Positions 1 to 11,697 of a stretch of 64,000 bases of DNA are shown in pieces. Made by a program: the position numbers and the translations under genes. Location: positions 62,001 to 126,000 of the forward strand of contig JAOIZZ010000002.1 of assembly GCA_028227395.1 (NCBI GenBank), written 5' to 3'. The stretch is from Woeseiaceae bacterium (GTDB lineage: Bacteria > Pseudomonadota > Gammaproteobacteria > Steroidobacterales > Woeseiaceae). The notes under the pieces are model-generated. The model was not told the origin of the DNA. It saw only the letters and a program-made list of their open reading frames with translations, and did no database searches. Positions within the stretch are counted from its first letter, which is position 1. Each line of letters starts with the position of its first letter.

Positions 1-254
1 AGCATTTCATCTGTTACTGCCATCTCTAAATTTAAATGTGTTTGCATTAATGCTGAAAAATTATAAATATCTTCTTTCTGGATATGTCGTCGATCTTCTC
101 TTAAGTGCATTGTGATACTATCAGCACCAGCTTTTTCTGCTCTCAGTGCTGCTTCTACGGGATTTGGATACAAACCTTTTCTCGCTTGACGTAAAGTCGC
201 AATATGATCAACATTAACGCCAAGGTCAATTTTACCTGAACGCTTATTTTCCAT
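1..254 (-). CDS. pdxJ: Pyridoxine 5'-phosphate synthase PdxJ (C-terminus outside window)
   Basis: Reverse-strand translation [58 protein letters not shown] matches the PdxJ N-terminus; overlaps the recO stop. Confidence 0.93.
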   Translation of the reverse strand, partial: MENKRSGKIDLGVNVDHIATLRQARKGLYPNPVEAALRAEKAGADSITMHLREDRRHIQKEDIYNFSALMQTHLNLEMAVTDEM

Positions 255-969
255 TCCTCTTCATCTCCTCTATGACCTTTCTAGTCATTAATTTCTTACC
301 CCCTAATTGATGAGATATAATATTTTTTAATAAGCGGTTAGCACATCTTAGTGTATCTTCGCATTCAAAATTTTGCTGCTGAATTGATCCAAGCTGGCTC
401 CCAAGAAAAGTCATTGTACCTTCATTGTTTTCGGCCATAACAAGACCTATATCAGGTTTATACTCATAATATGACAATGAATCAACTGGTATCTGAGAGT
501 CAACTACTTCTCTCAAATTCAATGCATAACCAACTAGCTCAAGTAACTTGATCTCGAATTGACGCAGCAATGGTGCAATCCGATTTGTTAAGCTGAGTTT
601 CTTTATTGTCTCAGAATAAAGCGAAAAAACCTCAGCATGAGAATCGTCTTTATATAATAATTTTAGCAATAATTCATTAATATAATAACCAGATATTAAC
701 GCATCACCAGCTAGAGAAATTGGCGCTCCTTGAATTTCCGCCTCTGTTAAAGTACCTAAATTTGTTCGTGAAAACCAAGATATACTTAAAGGCATAAAAG
801 GTCTTAACACCCCTCTAAATTTTGATTTTGCCGATCGGCTGCCCTTCGCGATTAGTGAGATACGACCATATTCACTAGTCATAATCTCAAGAATCATACT
901 TGAATTACTAAATGGCCTGTGATGTAAAATCCATGCTGATTGATTTTGAATACGCTTCTTAGTGGACAT
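244..969 (-). CDS. recO: DNA repair protein RecO
   Basis: RecO OB-fold N-terminus ([34 protein letters not shown]); era-recO-pdxJ synteny. Confidence 0.93.
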   Translation of the reverse strand: MSTKKRIQNQSAWILHHRPFSNSSMILEIMTSEYGRISLIAKGSRSAKSKFRGVLRPFMPLSISWFSRTNLGTLTEAEIQGAPISLAGDALISGYYINELLLKLLYKDDSHAEVFSLYSETIKKLSLTNRIAPLLRQFEIKLLELVGYALNLREVVDSQIPVDSLSYYEYKPDIGLVMAENNEGTMTFLGSQLGSIQQQNFECEDTLRCANRLLKNIISHQLGGKKLMTRKVIEEMKRNGK

Positions 970-978
970 AAATAATTC

Positions 979-1893
979 CTAAAGATCGTAACCTAAACTT
1001 TGAAGATCTTTTTCACTATCAGCCCAATTAGCTTTGACCTTAACCCATAAATTAAGATGAATGGATTTACGCAAACGCTCTTTTAGATCTACTCTTGCTG
1101 CAGTACCTACTTTTTTTAAAAGTGAACCATTCTTTCCTACCACAATACCTTTTTGAGTTTCTCTTTCAACCCAAATGATAGCCTGTATAAGAATATTTTT
1201 TTTGGTATCTTCGTAATTCTCAATTTCAACAGTCAAACCATAAGGAATTTCTTGTCTTAATTCTAAAATTAATTTTTCTCTAATAGTTTCTGATGCGGTA
1301 AAAGCAGGACTCCGATCAGTAATTGTTTTACCTGAATATAATTGTGGAGATAGAGGAAGATACTCTGGGAGGAGATCGATTAGTACTTTCAATGAATCTC
1401 GCCTCCTTGCACTAATAGGTATTACTTCTCGAAAGTTATAACGAGCGGATATTTTTGCTAGTTTTTCAAATAAAATTTCCTTTGGATGTACCTGGTCAAT
1501 TTTATTTAATAACATGATAGTTGGTACTGTACTTTTTTTAATTCGATCAAGAACATCTTGATCTTCCTCAGTCCAAGATTTAGCTTCGCAAAGAAATAAA
1601 TTCAAATCAGCTTCCATGAGAGCATTCGTGGCAGTTTTATTCATCATTTTATTCATCATTTTATCAGCTTTACGATGCAATCCTGGGGTATCTACGAATA
1701 TCGCTTGGAAATTTAATTGCGTATAAATGCCAAGAATTCGATGTCGAGTCGTTTGTGGCTTCCTAGTTACAATGCTCACTTTACTTTTAAGTATTGTGTT
1801 TATTAGGGTCGATTTACCAACATTTGGTCGTCCAATTACCGATATAAAACCACTTTTATAGTCGCCTGACATCGAATTAAAAACCTTTTTCAT
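979..1893 (-). CDS. era: GTPase Era
   Basis: GRPNVGKSTL, DTPGLH, NKID motifs and C-terminal KH domain (GIVVGKNGSLLKKVGTAAR). Confidence 0.97.
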   Translation of the reverse strand: MKKVFNSMSGDYKSGFISVIGRPNVGKSTLINTILKSKVSIVTRKPQTTRHRILGIYTQLNFQAIFVDTPGLHRKADKMMNKMMNKTATNALMEADLNLFLCEAKSWTEEDQDVLDRIKKSTVPTIMLLNKIDQVHPKEILFEKLAKISARYNFREVIPISARRRDSLKVLIDLLPEYLPLSPQLYSGKTITDRSPAFTASETIREKLILELRQEIPYGLTVEIENYEDTKKNILIQAIIWVERETQKGIVVGKNGSLLKKVGTAARVDLKERLRKSIHLNLWVKVKANWADSEKDLQSLGYDL

Positions 1894-2572
1894 TTAATTT
1901 AAATAGCATATCTTTAGCTGCTTGTTGCTCTGCATTTCTTCTTGATGATCCTTTGCCAGTAGTCTTTAGATTATTTTTTTCAATATTACAGTCAACATAA
2001 AATAATTGATTATGATCTGCTCCCATAATCTTTACTAAAGTGTATGCAGGCAATAAATTACCATCATGTTGCAATAACTCTTGTAATTGAGTTTTTGAAT
2101 CTTTCAGTTGATTTAAATCAGGTAAATTAGCGAATAATGAGGCGAATAATCGTTTAATAAATTTTCTTACTTGTTGGTAGCCACCATCGAGATAAACGGC
2201 GCCAATAAGGGCTTCTATAGTATCTGACAACACTGAAGCACGAAATTTAACTCCACTTTTTTTTTCACCTGAACCTAGTAAAATATAATCACTCAAATCG
2301 ATATTTACCGCGATTTTATGTAAAGTTGACTCTTGTACCAAATAAGCTCGTAATCTCGTCAAATCGCCTTCATTCATCTCTGGTTCTAACTGAAACACAT
2401 GATCAGCAATCATAAAACCTAAAATGGAGTCACCCAAAAATTCCAATCTTTCATTATTTACCGATGAAGCACTCCGGTGAGTTAAAGCCAAAATAAGCAG
2501 GGACTGATCTTGGAATTCATATTTTAGATTATGGCTAAACCATTTATCCGCTTTATTTAGAACTTGACTCAT
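1877..2572 (-). CDS. rnc: Ribonuclease III (start trimmed to MSQVLNKADKW)
   Basis: RNase III signature NERLEFLGDSIL plus C-terminal dsRBD; the ORF-track start would overlap lepB. Confidence 0.96.
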   Translation of the reverse strand: MSQVLNKADKWFSHNLKYEFQDQSLLILALTHRSASSVNNERLEFLGDSILGFMIADHVFQLEPEMNEGDLTRLRAYLVQESTLHKIAVNIDLSDYILLGSGEKKSGVKFRASVLSDTIEALIGAVYLDGGYQQVRKFIKRLFASLFANLPDLNQLKDSKTQLQELLQHDGNLLPAYTLVKIMGADHNQLFYVDCNIEKNNLKTTGKGSSRRNAEQQAAKDMLFKLNEKGF

Positions 2573-2591
2573 AAATATATTTTTTTCCAGA

Positions 2592-3350
2592 TTAATTAAT
2601 TTTTTGCCCAATACGCTTATAATCTGGCCACTCAAGCCCATCCATATGCATCCATATCATAGCTGCTTTTCCGACTAAAAAGGTTTCAGGAATAGCTTCA
2701 ATGAAGCGACTATCGCGACTATTGTCACGGTTATCACCCATCATAAAATAACTGTCATCTGGCACGACATAATAACCTTCTCCCATAGTATTAATATTAT
2801 TAGCTATAAGAATTGTGTGAAGACTTTGATCGATTGATTCTATGTATTGTGGTTTCATTTCGTGAAATGGATTAATTGGATCACGCTCCATTTTAATTAT
2901 CTGACCATTAATTGTTAATCTATGGTCTTGATAAATAATTTTGTCACCAGGGAGTCCGATTACACGTTTTATATAATTAATACTTGGATCAGAAGGTAGA
3001 CGAAATACAGCTACATCACCCCTTTTTGGGCTATCAACTTCCCAGATTTTGGTTTCAAGTACAGGCAATCTCAAGCCATAAGAGTATTTTTTTACAAAAA
3101 TAAAATCTCCGACTAATAAAGTAGGTTTCATAGACCCTGATGGAATTCTGAATGGTTCAAAAATAAAGGAACGAATAATAAGGACGAAAAATAAGACCGG
3201 GAAAAAAGCATATGAGTATTCTAGGATTGTGTTCTTAAGATTTTTTTCAGTATTACTTTGATCTGATTTTTTTCTCCAAAATAAAATGTCAATTACAATA
3301 AAAAAACCACTGAATAAAGTTAAAGAAACGAGTATTAAAGCTAAATTCAT
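2592..3350 (-). CDS. lepB: Signal peptidase I
   Basis: PSGSMKPTLLVGDFIFVKK, YIKRVIGLPGDKI, MGDNRDNSRDSR motifs. Confidence 0.97.
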   Translation of the reverse strand: MNLALILVSLTLFSGFFIVIDILFWRKKSDQSNTEKNLKNTILEYSYAFFPVLFFVLIIRSFIFEPFRIPSGSMKPTLLVGDFIFVKKYSYGLRLPVLETKIWEVDSPKRGDVAVFRLPSDPSINYIKRVIGLPGDKIIYQDHRLTINGQIIKMERDPINPFHEMKPQYIESIDQSLHTILIANNINTMGEGYYVVPDDSYFMMGDNRDNSRDSRFIEAIPETFLVGKAAMIWMHMDGLEWPDYKRIGQKIN

Positions 3351-5164
3351 TAATTTCTTCCTTTTTTTCCATCAACACTTAATATCGTCAAAAATGCTTC
3401 CTGAGGGATTTCAACAGAGCCAATTTGCTTCATTCTTTTCTTACCAGCCTTTTGCTTTTCAAGTAATTTTCTTTTCCTACTGATATCACCACCATAACAT
3501 TTAGCAGTAACATTTTTGCGTAATGCTTTTACAGTACTTCGTGCCAATATTTGATTACCAACGCCTGCCTGAATAGCGACATCAAACATCTGCCTTGGAA
3601 TTAACTTTCTCATTTTTTCAACTATCTCTCTACCTCTAAATATAGAATTATCACGATGAATGATCACCGCTAAAGCATCTACTCGTTCTCCATTAATAAG
3701 GATATCAAGGCGAATAAGAGGAGCAGCTTGAAATCTTAAGAATTGGTAATCGTATGAAGCATATCCTCGGCTTACCGATTTAAGGCGATCAAAAAAATCC
3801 ATTACAACCTCTGCCAGAGGCATTTCATATTCTAACGATACTTGCTTACCTAGATATCTAATTTGTCTTTGTCGCCCTCTTTTCTCGATACACAATTTGA
3901 TTACTGAGCCTACATGCTTTTGAGGTACTAAAATACTAGCTAAAATTATAGGCTCTCTCAATTCAATTATTTCATTTGGTGGTGGCAATTTTGCTGGATT
4001 ATCAACAAAAATAACCTCATTTTTACTATTTATAATTTCAAAGATTACAGTTGGGGCTGTTGTTATTAACTCAAGATTGTATTCTCTTTCTAAGCGCTCT
4101 TGGATAATCTCTAGATGCAACATACCAAGAAAGCCACAACGAAAACCAAGACCAAGTGCGGTTGAACTTTCTGGCTCAAAATGCAAAGAAGCATCATTAA
4201 GGCGGAGTTTTTTTAAGGCTTCACGAAAACTTTCAAAATCATCTGAACTTATTGGGAATAAACCTGCAAATACTCTCGGTTGAACTTGTTTAAAATCAGG
4301 TAATGCCTCATTGCATGGATTTGCGGTGCACGTAAGGGTGTCACCAACGGGCGCGCCATCAATATCTTTAATTCCAGCTATCACAAAACCTACTTCACCC
4401 GTTTTAAGAATATCCCGATCTATCATTTTTGGAGTGAAGCAACCAACACGATCAGCAATATGGGATCGTTGTGAGGACATTACAGTCATTTTACTACCTT
4501 TTCTTAACTCACCATTAACTATTCGTACTAGAGAAACAACACCCACATAATTATCGAACCATGAATCTATTATTAATGCCTGTAAGGGAGCATTTGCGTT
4601 ACCTATTGGAGGGGGGATAAACGCAACAAGCTGCTCTAATAATTCATTAACTCCCTCGCCCGTCTTGGCACTTACTAAGGCAGCGTCTTTCGCATTAATA
4701 CCAATTACGTCCTCAATTTCGTTTATTACGAGTTGAGGTTCAGCTGCAGGTAAATCTATTTTATTTAGTACAGGAAGAACTTCCAAATCTTGGTCAATAG
4801 CAGTAATACAATTCGCCACACTTTGTGCCTCAACACCTTGCGCGGCATCTACAACGAGCAAGGCACCTTCACATGCTGCCAAAGATCTAGATACCTCATA
4901 CGAGAAATCAACATGGCCTGGAGTATCGATCAAATTAAGTTGATAGATCTGACCGTTAATTCCTGTGTATTCTAGCGAGACACTTTGCGCCTTAATGGTA
5001 ATGCCCCGCTCTCTTTCTATATCCATTGAATCGAGGACTTGTTCTGACATTTCTCTTGCTTGAAGACCACCACATATCTGGATAAATCTATCCGCTAAGG
5101 TAGATTTACCATGATCAATATGAGCAATAATTGAAAAATTTCTTATGTGTTTCATGTGATCCAA
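3350..5164 (-). CDS. lepA: Elongation factor 4 (LepA)
   Basis: [23 protein letters not shown]; LepA-specific C-terminus. Confidence 0.98.
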   Translation of the reverse strand: MDHMKHIRNFSIIAHIDHGKSTLADRFIQICGGLQAREMSEQVLDSMDIERERGITIKAQSVSLEYTGINGQIYQLNLIDTPGHVDFSYEVSRSLAACEGALLVVDAAQGVEAQSVANCITAIDQDLEVLPVLNKIDLPAAEPQLVINEIEDVIGINAKDAALVSAKTGEGVNELLEQLVAFIPPPIGNANAPLQALIIDSWFDNYVGVVSLVRIVNGELRKGSKMTVMSSQRSHIADRVGCFTPKMIDRDILKTGEVGFVIAGIKDIDGAPVGDTLTCTANPCNEALPDFKQVQPRVFAGLFPISSDDFESFREALKKLRLNDASLHFEPESSTALGLGFRCGFLGMLHLEIIQERLEREYNLELITTAPTVIFEIINSKNEVIFVDNPAKLPPPNEIIELREPIILASILVPQKHVGSVIKLCIEKRGRQRQIRYLGKQVSLEYEMPLAEVVMDFFDRLKSVSRGYASYDYQFLRFQAAPLIRLDILINGERVDALAVIIHRDNSIFRGREIVEKMRKLIPRQMFDVAIQAGVGNQILARSTVKALRKNVTAKCYGGDISRKRKLLEKQKAGKKRMKQIGSVEIPQEAFLTILSVDGKKGRN

Positions 5165-5213
5165 ATATTAAAAATTATTTAAATTATATACGTTATATGG
5201 TTCAGCTATAGAA

Positions 5214-5453
5214 TTATTGCTGATTTAATATTTCTTCTATAATAAAACTATCAAGATGATACTGAAATAAAGTTCGGTCTTGATATCTCACAACTGGAAT
5301 TCTAGTTTTATATTTCTCTAATAAATAAATTGATTCTTGAATATCATTAATTTTGATTTCTGCCCGATCGCCTACCAATTCATATAATTGTTCAATTAAT
5401 ATTTCGCAAAGATGGCAACCCTTTTTACTATAGACTTCGATAATTGGCTTCAC
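5214..5453 (-). CDS. Glutaredoxin-like protein (DUF836 family)
   Basis: IEVYSKKGCHLCEIL CxxC thioredoxin-fold motif, small size. Confidence 0.75.
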   Translation of the reverse strand: MKPIIEVYSKKGCHLCEILIEQLYELVGDRAEIKINDIQESIYLLEKYKTRIPVVRYQDRTLFQYHLDSFIIEEILNQQ

Positions 5454-5474
5454 ATTAAATTCACTTCTAATAAT

Positions 5475-5708
5475 TTAACGAGTAATTAAAATTTTCTCAA
5501 TGATCAAATTAATTGACTTGAATTCGGATTTGTAAGGAGTTAATAATAATTTAATTAAATCTGGGTCACTTAATTTCAGCAACTCATGAAAGGCGCTCTT
5601 TTCATTCTCAGACGATTCATCATAATATTCATTTAAATAGCTGACTAGTAACTCATCCAGCTCCCTCATACCACGGCGACACTGCCAACGAAGTTTAGAA
5701 TTAAGCAT
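5475..5708 (-). CDS. sdhE: FAD assembly factor SdhE (SDHAF2/CptB family)
   Basis: RRGMRELDELL motif; adjacent to sdhB. Confidence 0.9.
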   Translation of the reverse strand: MLNSKLRWQCRRGMRELDELLVSYLNEYYDESSENEKSAFHELLKLSDPDLIKLLLTPYKSEFKSINLIIEKILITR

Positions 5709-5731
5709 AAGCTTTATTATTTAAATGAGTT

Positions 5732-6526
5732 TTAAGCCTGTCTTTCAATTAACATTTTCTTTGTTTTAGCTATAGCTTCAGCTGGATTCAAACCCTTTGG
5801 ACACGTATTTGTACAATTCATAATTGTATGGCAACGATAAAGACGAAAAGAATCCTCCAAATCATCCAATCTTTCCTCTTGAGCATCATCTCGACTGTCT
5901 ACCAACCAACGATAAGATGCCAATAGTGCAGCTGGACCCAAATATCGATCACTATTCCACCAGTAACTTGGGCAACTAGTAGAGCAGCATGCGCACAATA
6001 TACAAGCAGCTGGTTCGTCAATTTTTTCTTGATCTTGTTTTGACTGGATTCGCTCACTATCCTTAGGCGGGCTAGTTTTATTTTGAAGCCAGGGCTTGAT
6101 AGAAGCATATTGCGCATAGAAATTTGTTAGGTCAGCTACCAGATCTTTAATGACTGGCATATGAGGCAATGGATATATTTTTGTATCGCCAGCTAGAGAG
6201 TCATTAGAAATTGTGCAGGCTAATGTATTCCCACCGTTTATGTTCATCGCACATGAACCACAGATACCCTCTCTGCATGATCTTCGAAAAGTTAAAGTAG
6301 GGTCAATTTCATTTTTTATTTTAATTAAAACATCCAGCACCATTGGACCACAATTATCCATATCAATATCGAATGTATCCATTCTTGGGTTATCACTAAG
6401 ATCAGGATCGTAACGATAAACGACAAACCGCTTGATGTTTTTTACACCATCAGATGCTGCAAAGTGCTTGCCTTTTTTTACCCTTGATTTCAGAGGCAGT
6501 CTAAATTCAGCCACGGTACACACCAC
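5732..6526 (-). CDS. sdhB: Succinate dehydrogenase iron-sulfur subunit
   Basis: [21 protein letters not shown] and [16 protein letters not shown] cluster motifs. Confidence 0.97.
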   Translation of the reverse strand: MVCTVAEFRLPLKSRVKKGKHFAASDGVKNIKRFVVYRYDPDLSDNPRMDTFDIDMDNCGPMVLDVLIKIKNEIDPTLTFRRSCREGICGSCAMNINGGNTLACTISNDSLAGDTKIYPLPHMPVIKDLVADLTNFYAQYASIKPWLQNKTSPPKDSERIQSKQDQEKIDEPAACILCACCSTSCPSYWWNSDRYLGPAALLASYRWLVDSRDDAQEERLDDLEDSFRLYRCHTIMNCTNTCPKGLNPAEAIAKTKKMLIERQA

Positions 6527-6539
6527 ATATTTTTTTCAT

Positions 6540-8324
6540 CTAATACACCCTTGCTTTTGGAGGGATAGCTTCAACATCATCAGTTAAAGTCTCTTGATGG
6601 ACTGGTCGATAATCAAAACTTACTTCACCTGGTTCACCAACCCAGCATAAAGTATGCGTCATCCACAATTTATCATCACGCCCAGGAAAATCTTCGCGCG
6701 CATGTGCACCTCGACTTTCTTCTCTATTTGCGGCAGATTCAATAGTCGCAGTGGCATTTACGAGTAAATTCTCAAGCTCCATTGTTTCTATTAAATCCGT
6801 ATTCCATATCAACGAACGATCCGCTACCGAGATATCTGCGAATGTTTTATAAGACTCTTGGAGCAAATTAACGCCCTCATTAAGAGATTTACCAGTACGA
6901 AATACTGCAGCATGGTTTTGCATGATTTTTTGCATTTCCAATCGAACTTCTGACGTTAATCTTGATCCATTCGAATTTCTGAGCTTATCAATTCTGGATA
7001 TACTATTTTGACCTGCATTTTGCGGTAATACTCTGAATTTCTTCTTGTCTTTTAAGATTTCAGCGCAATATTTAGCCGCAGAGCGACCAAATACAACCAA
7101 ATCTAACAATGAATTCGAGCCCAAACGATTTGCCCCATGAACCGATACACAACCTGCTTCACCGACAGCCATTAGACCATTAACAACTGACTCAGAGTCA
7201 TCATTACGTTTTGTTACTACTTCGCCTTTGTAGTTGGTCGGTATTCCTCCCATATTATAGTGCACTGTAGGCAAGACCGGTATGGGCTCTTTAGTTACGT
7301 CAACGGACGCGAATACTCTAGCGGACTCAGCAATACCTGGTAATCTCTCGTCAATAACTTCTGAACCAAGATGTTCAAGATGTAAATTAATATGGTCTTT
7401 TTCTGGGCCAACACCTCTCCCTTCTTGAATTTCAATTGTCATTGAACGGCTAACAACATCTCTGGAGGCTAAATCTTTCGCATTAGGTGCATATCGCTCC
7501 ATAAACCTCTCTCCTTCAGAGTTGGTGAGGTAACCACCTTCACCTCTCGCTCCTTCGGTAATTAACATACCCGCCCCGTAGATCCCTGTAGGATGAAATT
7601 GAACGAACTCCATATCCTGTACTGGTAACCCAGCTCTCAAGACCATAGCATTGCCATCACCAGTGCAAGTATGGGCTGAGGTACAGGAAAAATATGACCT
7701 ACCGTAACCACCTGTAGCCAAAATAACTTGATGCGATCTAAATCGATGTAATTTTCCTGTCGACATCTCAAGAGCTACGATGCCATGACATTCTTGATTC
7801 TCCATAATCAAATCAATAGCAAAGAATTCGATAAAAAATTCCGCTGAGTTTTTTAATGATTGTTGGTACAGAGTATGTAACATTGCGTGCCCAGTTCGAT
7901 CAGCAGCCGCACAAGTCCTCTGAGCGATTCCTTCGCCATAATGAGTGGTCATTCCACCAAATGGTCTCTGGTATATCAACCCATCTTCGGTTCTAGAAAA
8001 AGGCACACCGTAGTGCTCAAGTTCAATAACTGCACCAGGCGCTTCTTTGCACATATATTCAATAGCATCTTGATCGCCTAACCAATCTCCGCCCTTAACA
8101 GTATCATACATATGCCAACGCCAATCATCTTCACCCATATTGCCAAGAGCTGCACTGATTCCGCCTTGTGCTGCCACAGTATGACTTCGAGTCGGGAATA
8201 CCTTGGTGATACATGCGGTTTTTAGGCCTACTTCAGCAAGACCAAATGTTGCTCTTAATCCGGCGCCACCAGCACCAACTACCACAACATCATAATCATG
8301 GTCTATGAATTCATACTCACCCAT
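6540..8324 (-). CDS. sdhA: Succinate dehydrogenase flavoprotein subunit (start at MGEYEF)
   Basis: [28 protein letters not shown] motifs; ATG overlaps the sdhD stop (ATGGGTGA). Confidence 0.97.
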   Translation of the reverse strand: MGEYEFIDHDYDVVVVGAGGAGLRATFGLAEVGLKTACITKVFPTRSHTVAAQGGISAALGNMGEDDWRWHMYDTVKGGDWLGDQDAIEYMCKEAPGAVIELEHYGVPFSRTEDGLIYQRPFGGMTTHYGEGIAQRTCAAADRTGHAMLHTLYQQSLKNSAEFFIEFFAIDLIMENQECHGIVALEMSTGKLHRFRSHQVILATGGYGRSYFSCTSAHTCTGDGNAMVLRAGLPVQDMEFVQFHPTGIYGAGMLITEGARGEGGYLTNSEGERFMERYAPNAKDLASRDVVSRSMTIEIQEGRGVGPEKDHINLHLEHLGSEVIDERLPGIAESARVFASVDVTKEPIPVLPTVHYNMGGIPTNYKGEVVTKRNDDSESVVNGLMAVGEAGCVSVHGANRLGSNSLLDLVVFGRSAAKYCAEILKDKKKFRVLPQNAGQNSISRIDKLRNSNGSRLTSEVRLEMQKIMQNHAAVFRTGKSLNEGVNLLQESYKTFADISVADRSLIWNTDLIETMELENLLVNATATIESAANREESRGAHAREDFPGRDDKLWMTHTLCWVGEPGEVSFDYRPVHQETLTDDVEAIPPKARVY

Positions 8325-8706
8325 TAAATAACTCCAAATTAATAACAACCAAAGCAACGATTAGAATAAAAGTTAAAATAAAGTGAGTTATTTTATTCAA
8401 ACTCAAGCAAAATTCTCTCAGAGAAAATTGATGTATATAATCTTCTATTATCACGTCTAAACCAAGGCTGGAATGGTAAGTTAAGGATAAGCCAAGCAGT
8501 ATTAACATAATGGAATTGAGTGGATGTCCAATCCAGACTCTTATCTCAATATATTGATAGCTTTCAAACATTACTAAGGAAACTAAAAACCAAGTGCCAA
8601 AAAAAATCAAGCAAAGTGCCGTTAATCTTTGCGACCACCAATGCGCTGAAGCACCCTTAACTAGCGAATTATTAAATATAATTTTTATAAAAGATTTATA
8701 ATTCAC
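8317..8706 (-). CDS. sdhD: Succinate dehydrogenase membrane anchor subunit
   Basis: Small 3-TM protein between sdhC and sdh[16 protein letters not shown] motif. Confidence 0.88.
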   Translation of the reverse strand: MNYKSFIKIIFNNSLVKGASAHWWSQRLTALCLIFFGTWFLVSLVMFESYQYIEIRVWIGHPLNSIMLILLGLSLTYHSSLGLDVIIEDYIHQFSLREFCLSLNKITHFILTFILIVALVVINLELFNG

Positions 8707-9077
8707 TTAATTAGCCAAAAAAATGATGTTAAGAAAATAGTGCTTAGAAGCACTAATCGAGCGGAAAACTCAACTTTATCCTTGTTAAACCCTCGTCCTG
8801 TATCCCAATAAAGATGACGAATACCATTACAAAAATGAAGGAAAAAAGCGAAGCTCCAAAGAAAAAGTACCAATTGACCTAACCATGACTTTAAAATCGT
8901 CAGAAGAAAATTATACCCGCTCTCATTAAACGCAACAGTTGCTATCCAAGCAATAAAAACTAACATACCTATTGATAATGCCACTCCTGTAGCTCGATGC
9001 ATTATCGATAAGATCATAGTTATCGGCCAACGATAAATCGTCAAATGAGGTGATAGTGGTCTTGGGCGAGTGGCCAT
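8703..9077 (-). CDS. sdhC: Succinate dehydrogenase cytochrome b556 subunit
   Basis: RPLSPHLTIYRWPITMILSIMHRATGVAL motif. Confidence 0.95.
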   Translation of the reverse strand: MATRPRPLSPHLTIYRWPITMILSIMHRATGVALSIGMLVFIAWIATVAFNESGYNFLLTILKSWLGQLVLFLWSFAFFLHFCNGIRHLYWDTGRGFNKDKVEFSARLVLLSTIFLTSFFWLIK

Positions 9078-9111
9078 ATTTATAGTTTTCTCAATGAAAA
9101 TAATCGTTTAA

Positions 9112-9294
9112 TTAAAAATCGATACAGCGTCCATTTTTTTCCCAGTCACCATATCTGGCTGGATCTAAACCACCTCTGCCACCGATTTCTTTTTTATTTA
9201 ATTTATCTGATGGGGGTATATTCTTATTCTGAGGTTGATTTATTTTATTTTTTTTTGAACGTTCTTTAGTATCAATTTCTAGTCTGTTTTCCAT
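9112..9294 (-). CDS. DUF1674 / SDHAF4-like succinate dehydrogenase assembly factor
   Basis: C-terminal GGLDPARYGDWEKNGRCIDF is the SDHAF4/DUF1674 signature; directly upstream of sdhC. Confidence 0.88.
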   Translation of the reverse strand: MENRLEIDTKERSKKNKINQPQNKNIPPSDKLNKKEIGGRGGLDPARYGDWEKNGRCIDF

Positions 9295-9370
9295 GTGATG
9301 ATTATGCCAGAATAATTAGACCGATGTAGACTATTAACCCATCTAATGTTACAAATGCATACAAGAATAT

Positions 9371-10186
9371 ATGAAAAATTTATTTGAAATAATCAATGTA
9401 ACTGGCGCCGATCGTATTGCCTTTCTTCAGGGACAGTTTACTCAAAATATTGAGCTATTATCCTCTTCAAAGGTTCTTTTTGGTTCTCTATGCAGCCCCA
9501 AAGGACGAGTATTTGCTACATGCCAATTATTTGCAACAAAAGAAAATATTCACATCATTTTACCGTCACAAATGACAGACCTCGTCATTCAAAGACTTAA
9601 TCTATATAAACTCAGAGCTAATGTTTTTCTCGAAAGAAATAATAACACTCAATTATATTGCATTCATCGTCAAGATGATCAATCAACTATTCAGAATAAT
9701 AAATTTCTAGAGAATTATTTTGTCTGTCATGATCTTAAAAAAACCAATCATATGGAAATTATTATCTATGGAGAAAATCAAAAATCTAAAATGAAGAATT
9801 TTGATGCTCATCTGAATAACGAACAGTGGCGAGCAGCAAGAATTGCAAACGGAATTGTTGATATTGTTCCTGAAATTTCAGAAAAATATACACCTCATAT
9901 GCTAAATCTGGACATGCTGAAAGGAGTAAGTTTCAACAAGGGTTGTTATATAGGGCAGGAGATTGTCGCCAGGACAGAATATATAGGAAAAGTTAAAAGA
10001 CGTGCTATTTCTTATTCATTATCTACAAAAATAACCTCACGCGATGAGAAATTATTTCTCGATGAAAAATTGGTTGCCATTGATATTCTCTCCATCTCTG
10101 GGGAGATAATGATTGCATTAGTGAGCACATCAATTGCTAACGAGAATTTAACCTATGAAGGCGGAGTAGCGTCTCCCATGAGTTGA
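9371..10186 (+). CDS. ygfZ: Folate-binding YgfZ-family Fe-S maturation protein (IBA57-like)
   Basis: KGCYIGQEIVARTEYIGKVKRR signature. Confidence 0.92.
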   Translation: MKNLFEIINVTGADRIAFLQGQFTQNIELLSSSKVLFGSLCSPKGRVFATCQLFATKENIHIILPSQMTDLVIQRLNLYKLRANVFLERNNNTQLYCIHRQDDQSTIQNNKFLENYFVCHDLKKTNHMEIIIYGENQKSKMKNFDAHLNNEQWRAARIANGIVDIVPEISEKYTPHMLNLDMLKGVSFNKGCYIGQEIVARTEYIGKVKRRAISYSLSTKITSRDEKLFLDEKLVAIDILSISGEIMIALVSTSIANENLTYEGGVASPMS

Positions 10187-10197
10187 AAAAATACACT

Positions 10198-11697
10198 TTA
10201 ATCAAAATTTTCATGTCGCATATATGGGAACAGCAAAACATCTCTAATAGAAGGTGAATCAGTAAACAGCATGATCAGCCTATCTATTCCAATACCTAAA
10301 CCAGCTGTCGGTGGTAACCCATATTCAAGTGCTCTAATATAATCATGGTCAAAAGACATGGCCTCTTCATCACCCGCTGCTGCATTTGAAACCTGTTCTA
10401 AAAATCTTTGCGACTGATCTTCCGAATCATTTAACTCGGAAAAGCCATTTGCCAATTCCCTGCCTGAGACAAAGAACTCAAATCGATCTGTAATAAATGA
10501 GTCATCATCGTTCTTTCTGGATAAGGGTGAGATTTCAGTTGGATAAGCATATATAAAAGTTGGAGAGATTAAATGCTGCTCGCATGTTTTATCAAAAATT
10601 TCAGCTTGAATTTTTCCCGGACCATAATTAGCTTGAATTTTAATGCCCATTCTTTCAGCATAAGCTTTCATATAATCTAAATCTCGAATATTCTCACTTT
10701 TAATATCTTTATTGTATTTACAAATAACCTCTTCCATCGTAAGACGTTGAAATTTTTTTGAAAAGTCTATGGATTGTTCTTGATAGTTAATTACTAAAGA
10801 ATTATGAATTACCTCACTAATCCCACGCATTAAATCTTCCACTAATTGCATAAAATCCTCATAATCAGCATATGCACGATAAAGTTCCAACATGGTAAAT
10901 TCTGGATTATGCTGAGTGGATACGCCTTCATTTCTGAAATTTCGATTAATTTCATAAACTCGCTCAAACCCACCTACCACTAATCTCTTCAAAAATAGTT
11001 CTGGCGCTATCCTTAAGTAGAGTTTCATATCTAATGCGTTATGATGTGTCTCAAATGGTTTTGCAACTGCTCCACCCGGAACGCTGTGCATCATTGGTGT
11101 TTCAACTTCCATAAAATCCTGAGAATCCAAGAAAGATCTAATGAATGATACAATTTTCGTTCGAGCCAAGAAGACATCACGGCTATCTTTATTCATGATT
11201 AAATCAGCGTAACGCTGTCTATATCGAGTTTCTTGATCAGCTAAGCCATGATATTTCTCTGGAAGCGGCCTGAGTGATTTTGTCAATACATTAGCTTGAT
11301 CTGCGAGAATGGTCAATTCATCAGTATTCGTTTTAAACAAAATTCCAGTAATATTTAAAATATCACCCACATCCCATTTTTTAAAATCTTGATAATGCCC
11401 TTCGGGTAAACGATCGCGCTCCATCCTAATTTGAATTTGACCACTGACATCTTGTATCTTAATAAAACTCGCTTTTCCCATGACTCGCTTCACCATCATA
11501 CGTCCGGAGACTGTCACTTCAATTTGAGCACTTGCAAGACTCTCTTTATCAGATGCATCATGCTTTAGATGCATCTCATGAGCGAAATTTTTTCGACGAA
11601 AATGATTTGGAAAAGCATTACCATGCTCTCGCAAAAGGGATAACTTCCTTCTTCTTTCTTTGATTAACTCATTTTCATTATTATTTTTATTTTCCAC
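10198..11697 (-). CDS. lysS: Lysyl-tRNA synthetase (class II)
   Basis: [46 protein letters not shown] motifs; GTG start abutting the prfB stop. Confidence 0.97.
   Translation of the reverse strand: MENKNNNENELIKERRRKLSLLREHGNAFPNHFRRKNFAHEMHLKHDASDKESLASAQIEVTVSGRMMVKRVMGKASFIKIQDVSGQIQIRMERDRLPEGHYQDFKKWDVGDILNITGILFKTNTDELTILADQANVLTKSLRPLPEKYHGLADQETRYRQRYADLIMNKDSRDVFLARTKIVSFIRSFLDSQDFMEVETPMMHSVPGGAVAKPFETHHNALDMKLYLRIAPELFLKRLVVGGFERVYEINRNFRNEGVSTQHNPEFTMLELYRAYADYEDFMQLVEDLMRGISEVIHNSLVINYQEQSIDFSKKFQRLTMEEVICKYNKDIKSENIRDLDYMKAYAERMGIKIQANYGPGKIQAEIFDKTCEQHLISPTFIYAYPTEISPLSRKNDDDSFITDRFEFFVSGRELANGFSELNDSEDQSQRFLEQVSNAAAGDEEAMSFDHDYIRALEYGLPPTAGLGIGIDRLIMLFTDSPSIRDVLLFPYMRHENFD

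Noticed and set aside
4077-4283. Plus-strand ORFs inside lepA, sdhA, accA, dnaE, lpxD, bamA, prfC, proS and similar
   Set aside because: Low-complexity or unrecognisable translations antisense to strongly conserved genes
5899-6117. Minus-strand 72-aa ORF within sdhB
   Set aside because: Alternate frame of sdhB, no recognisable family
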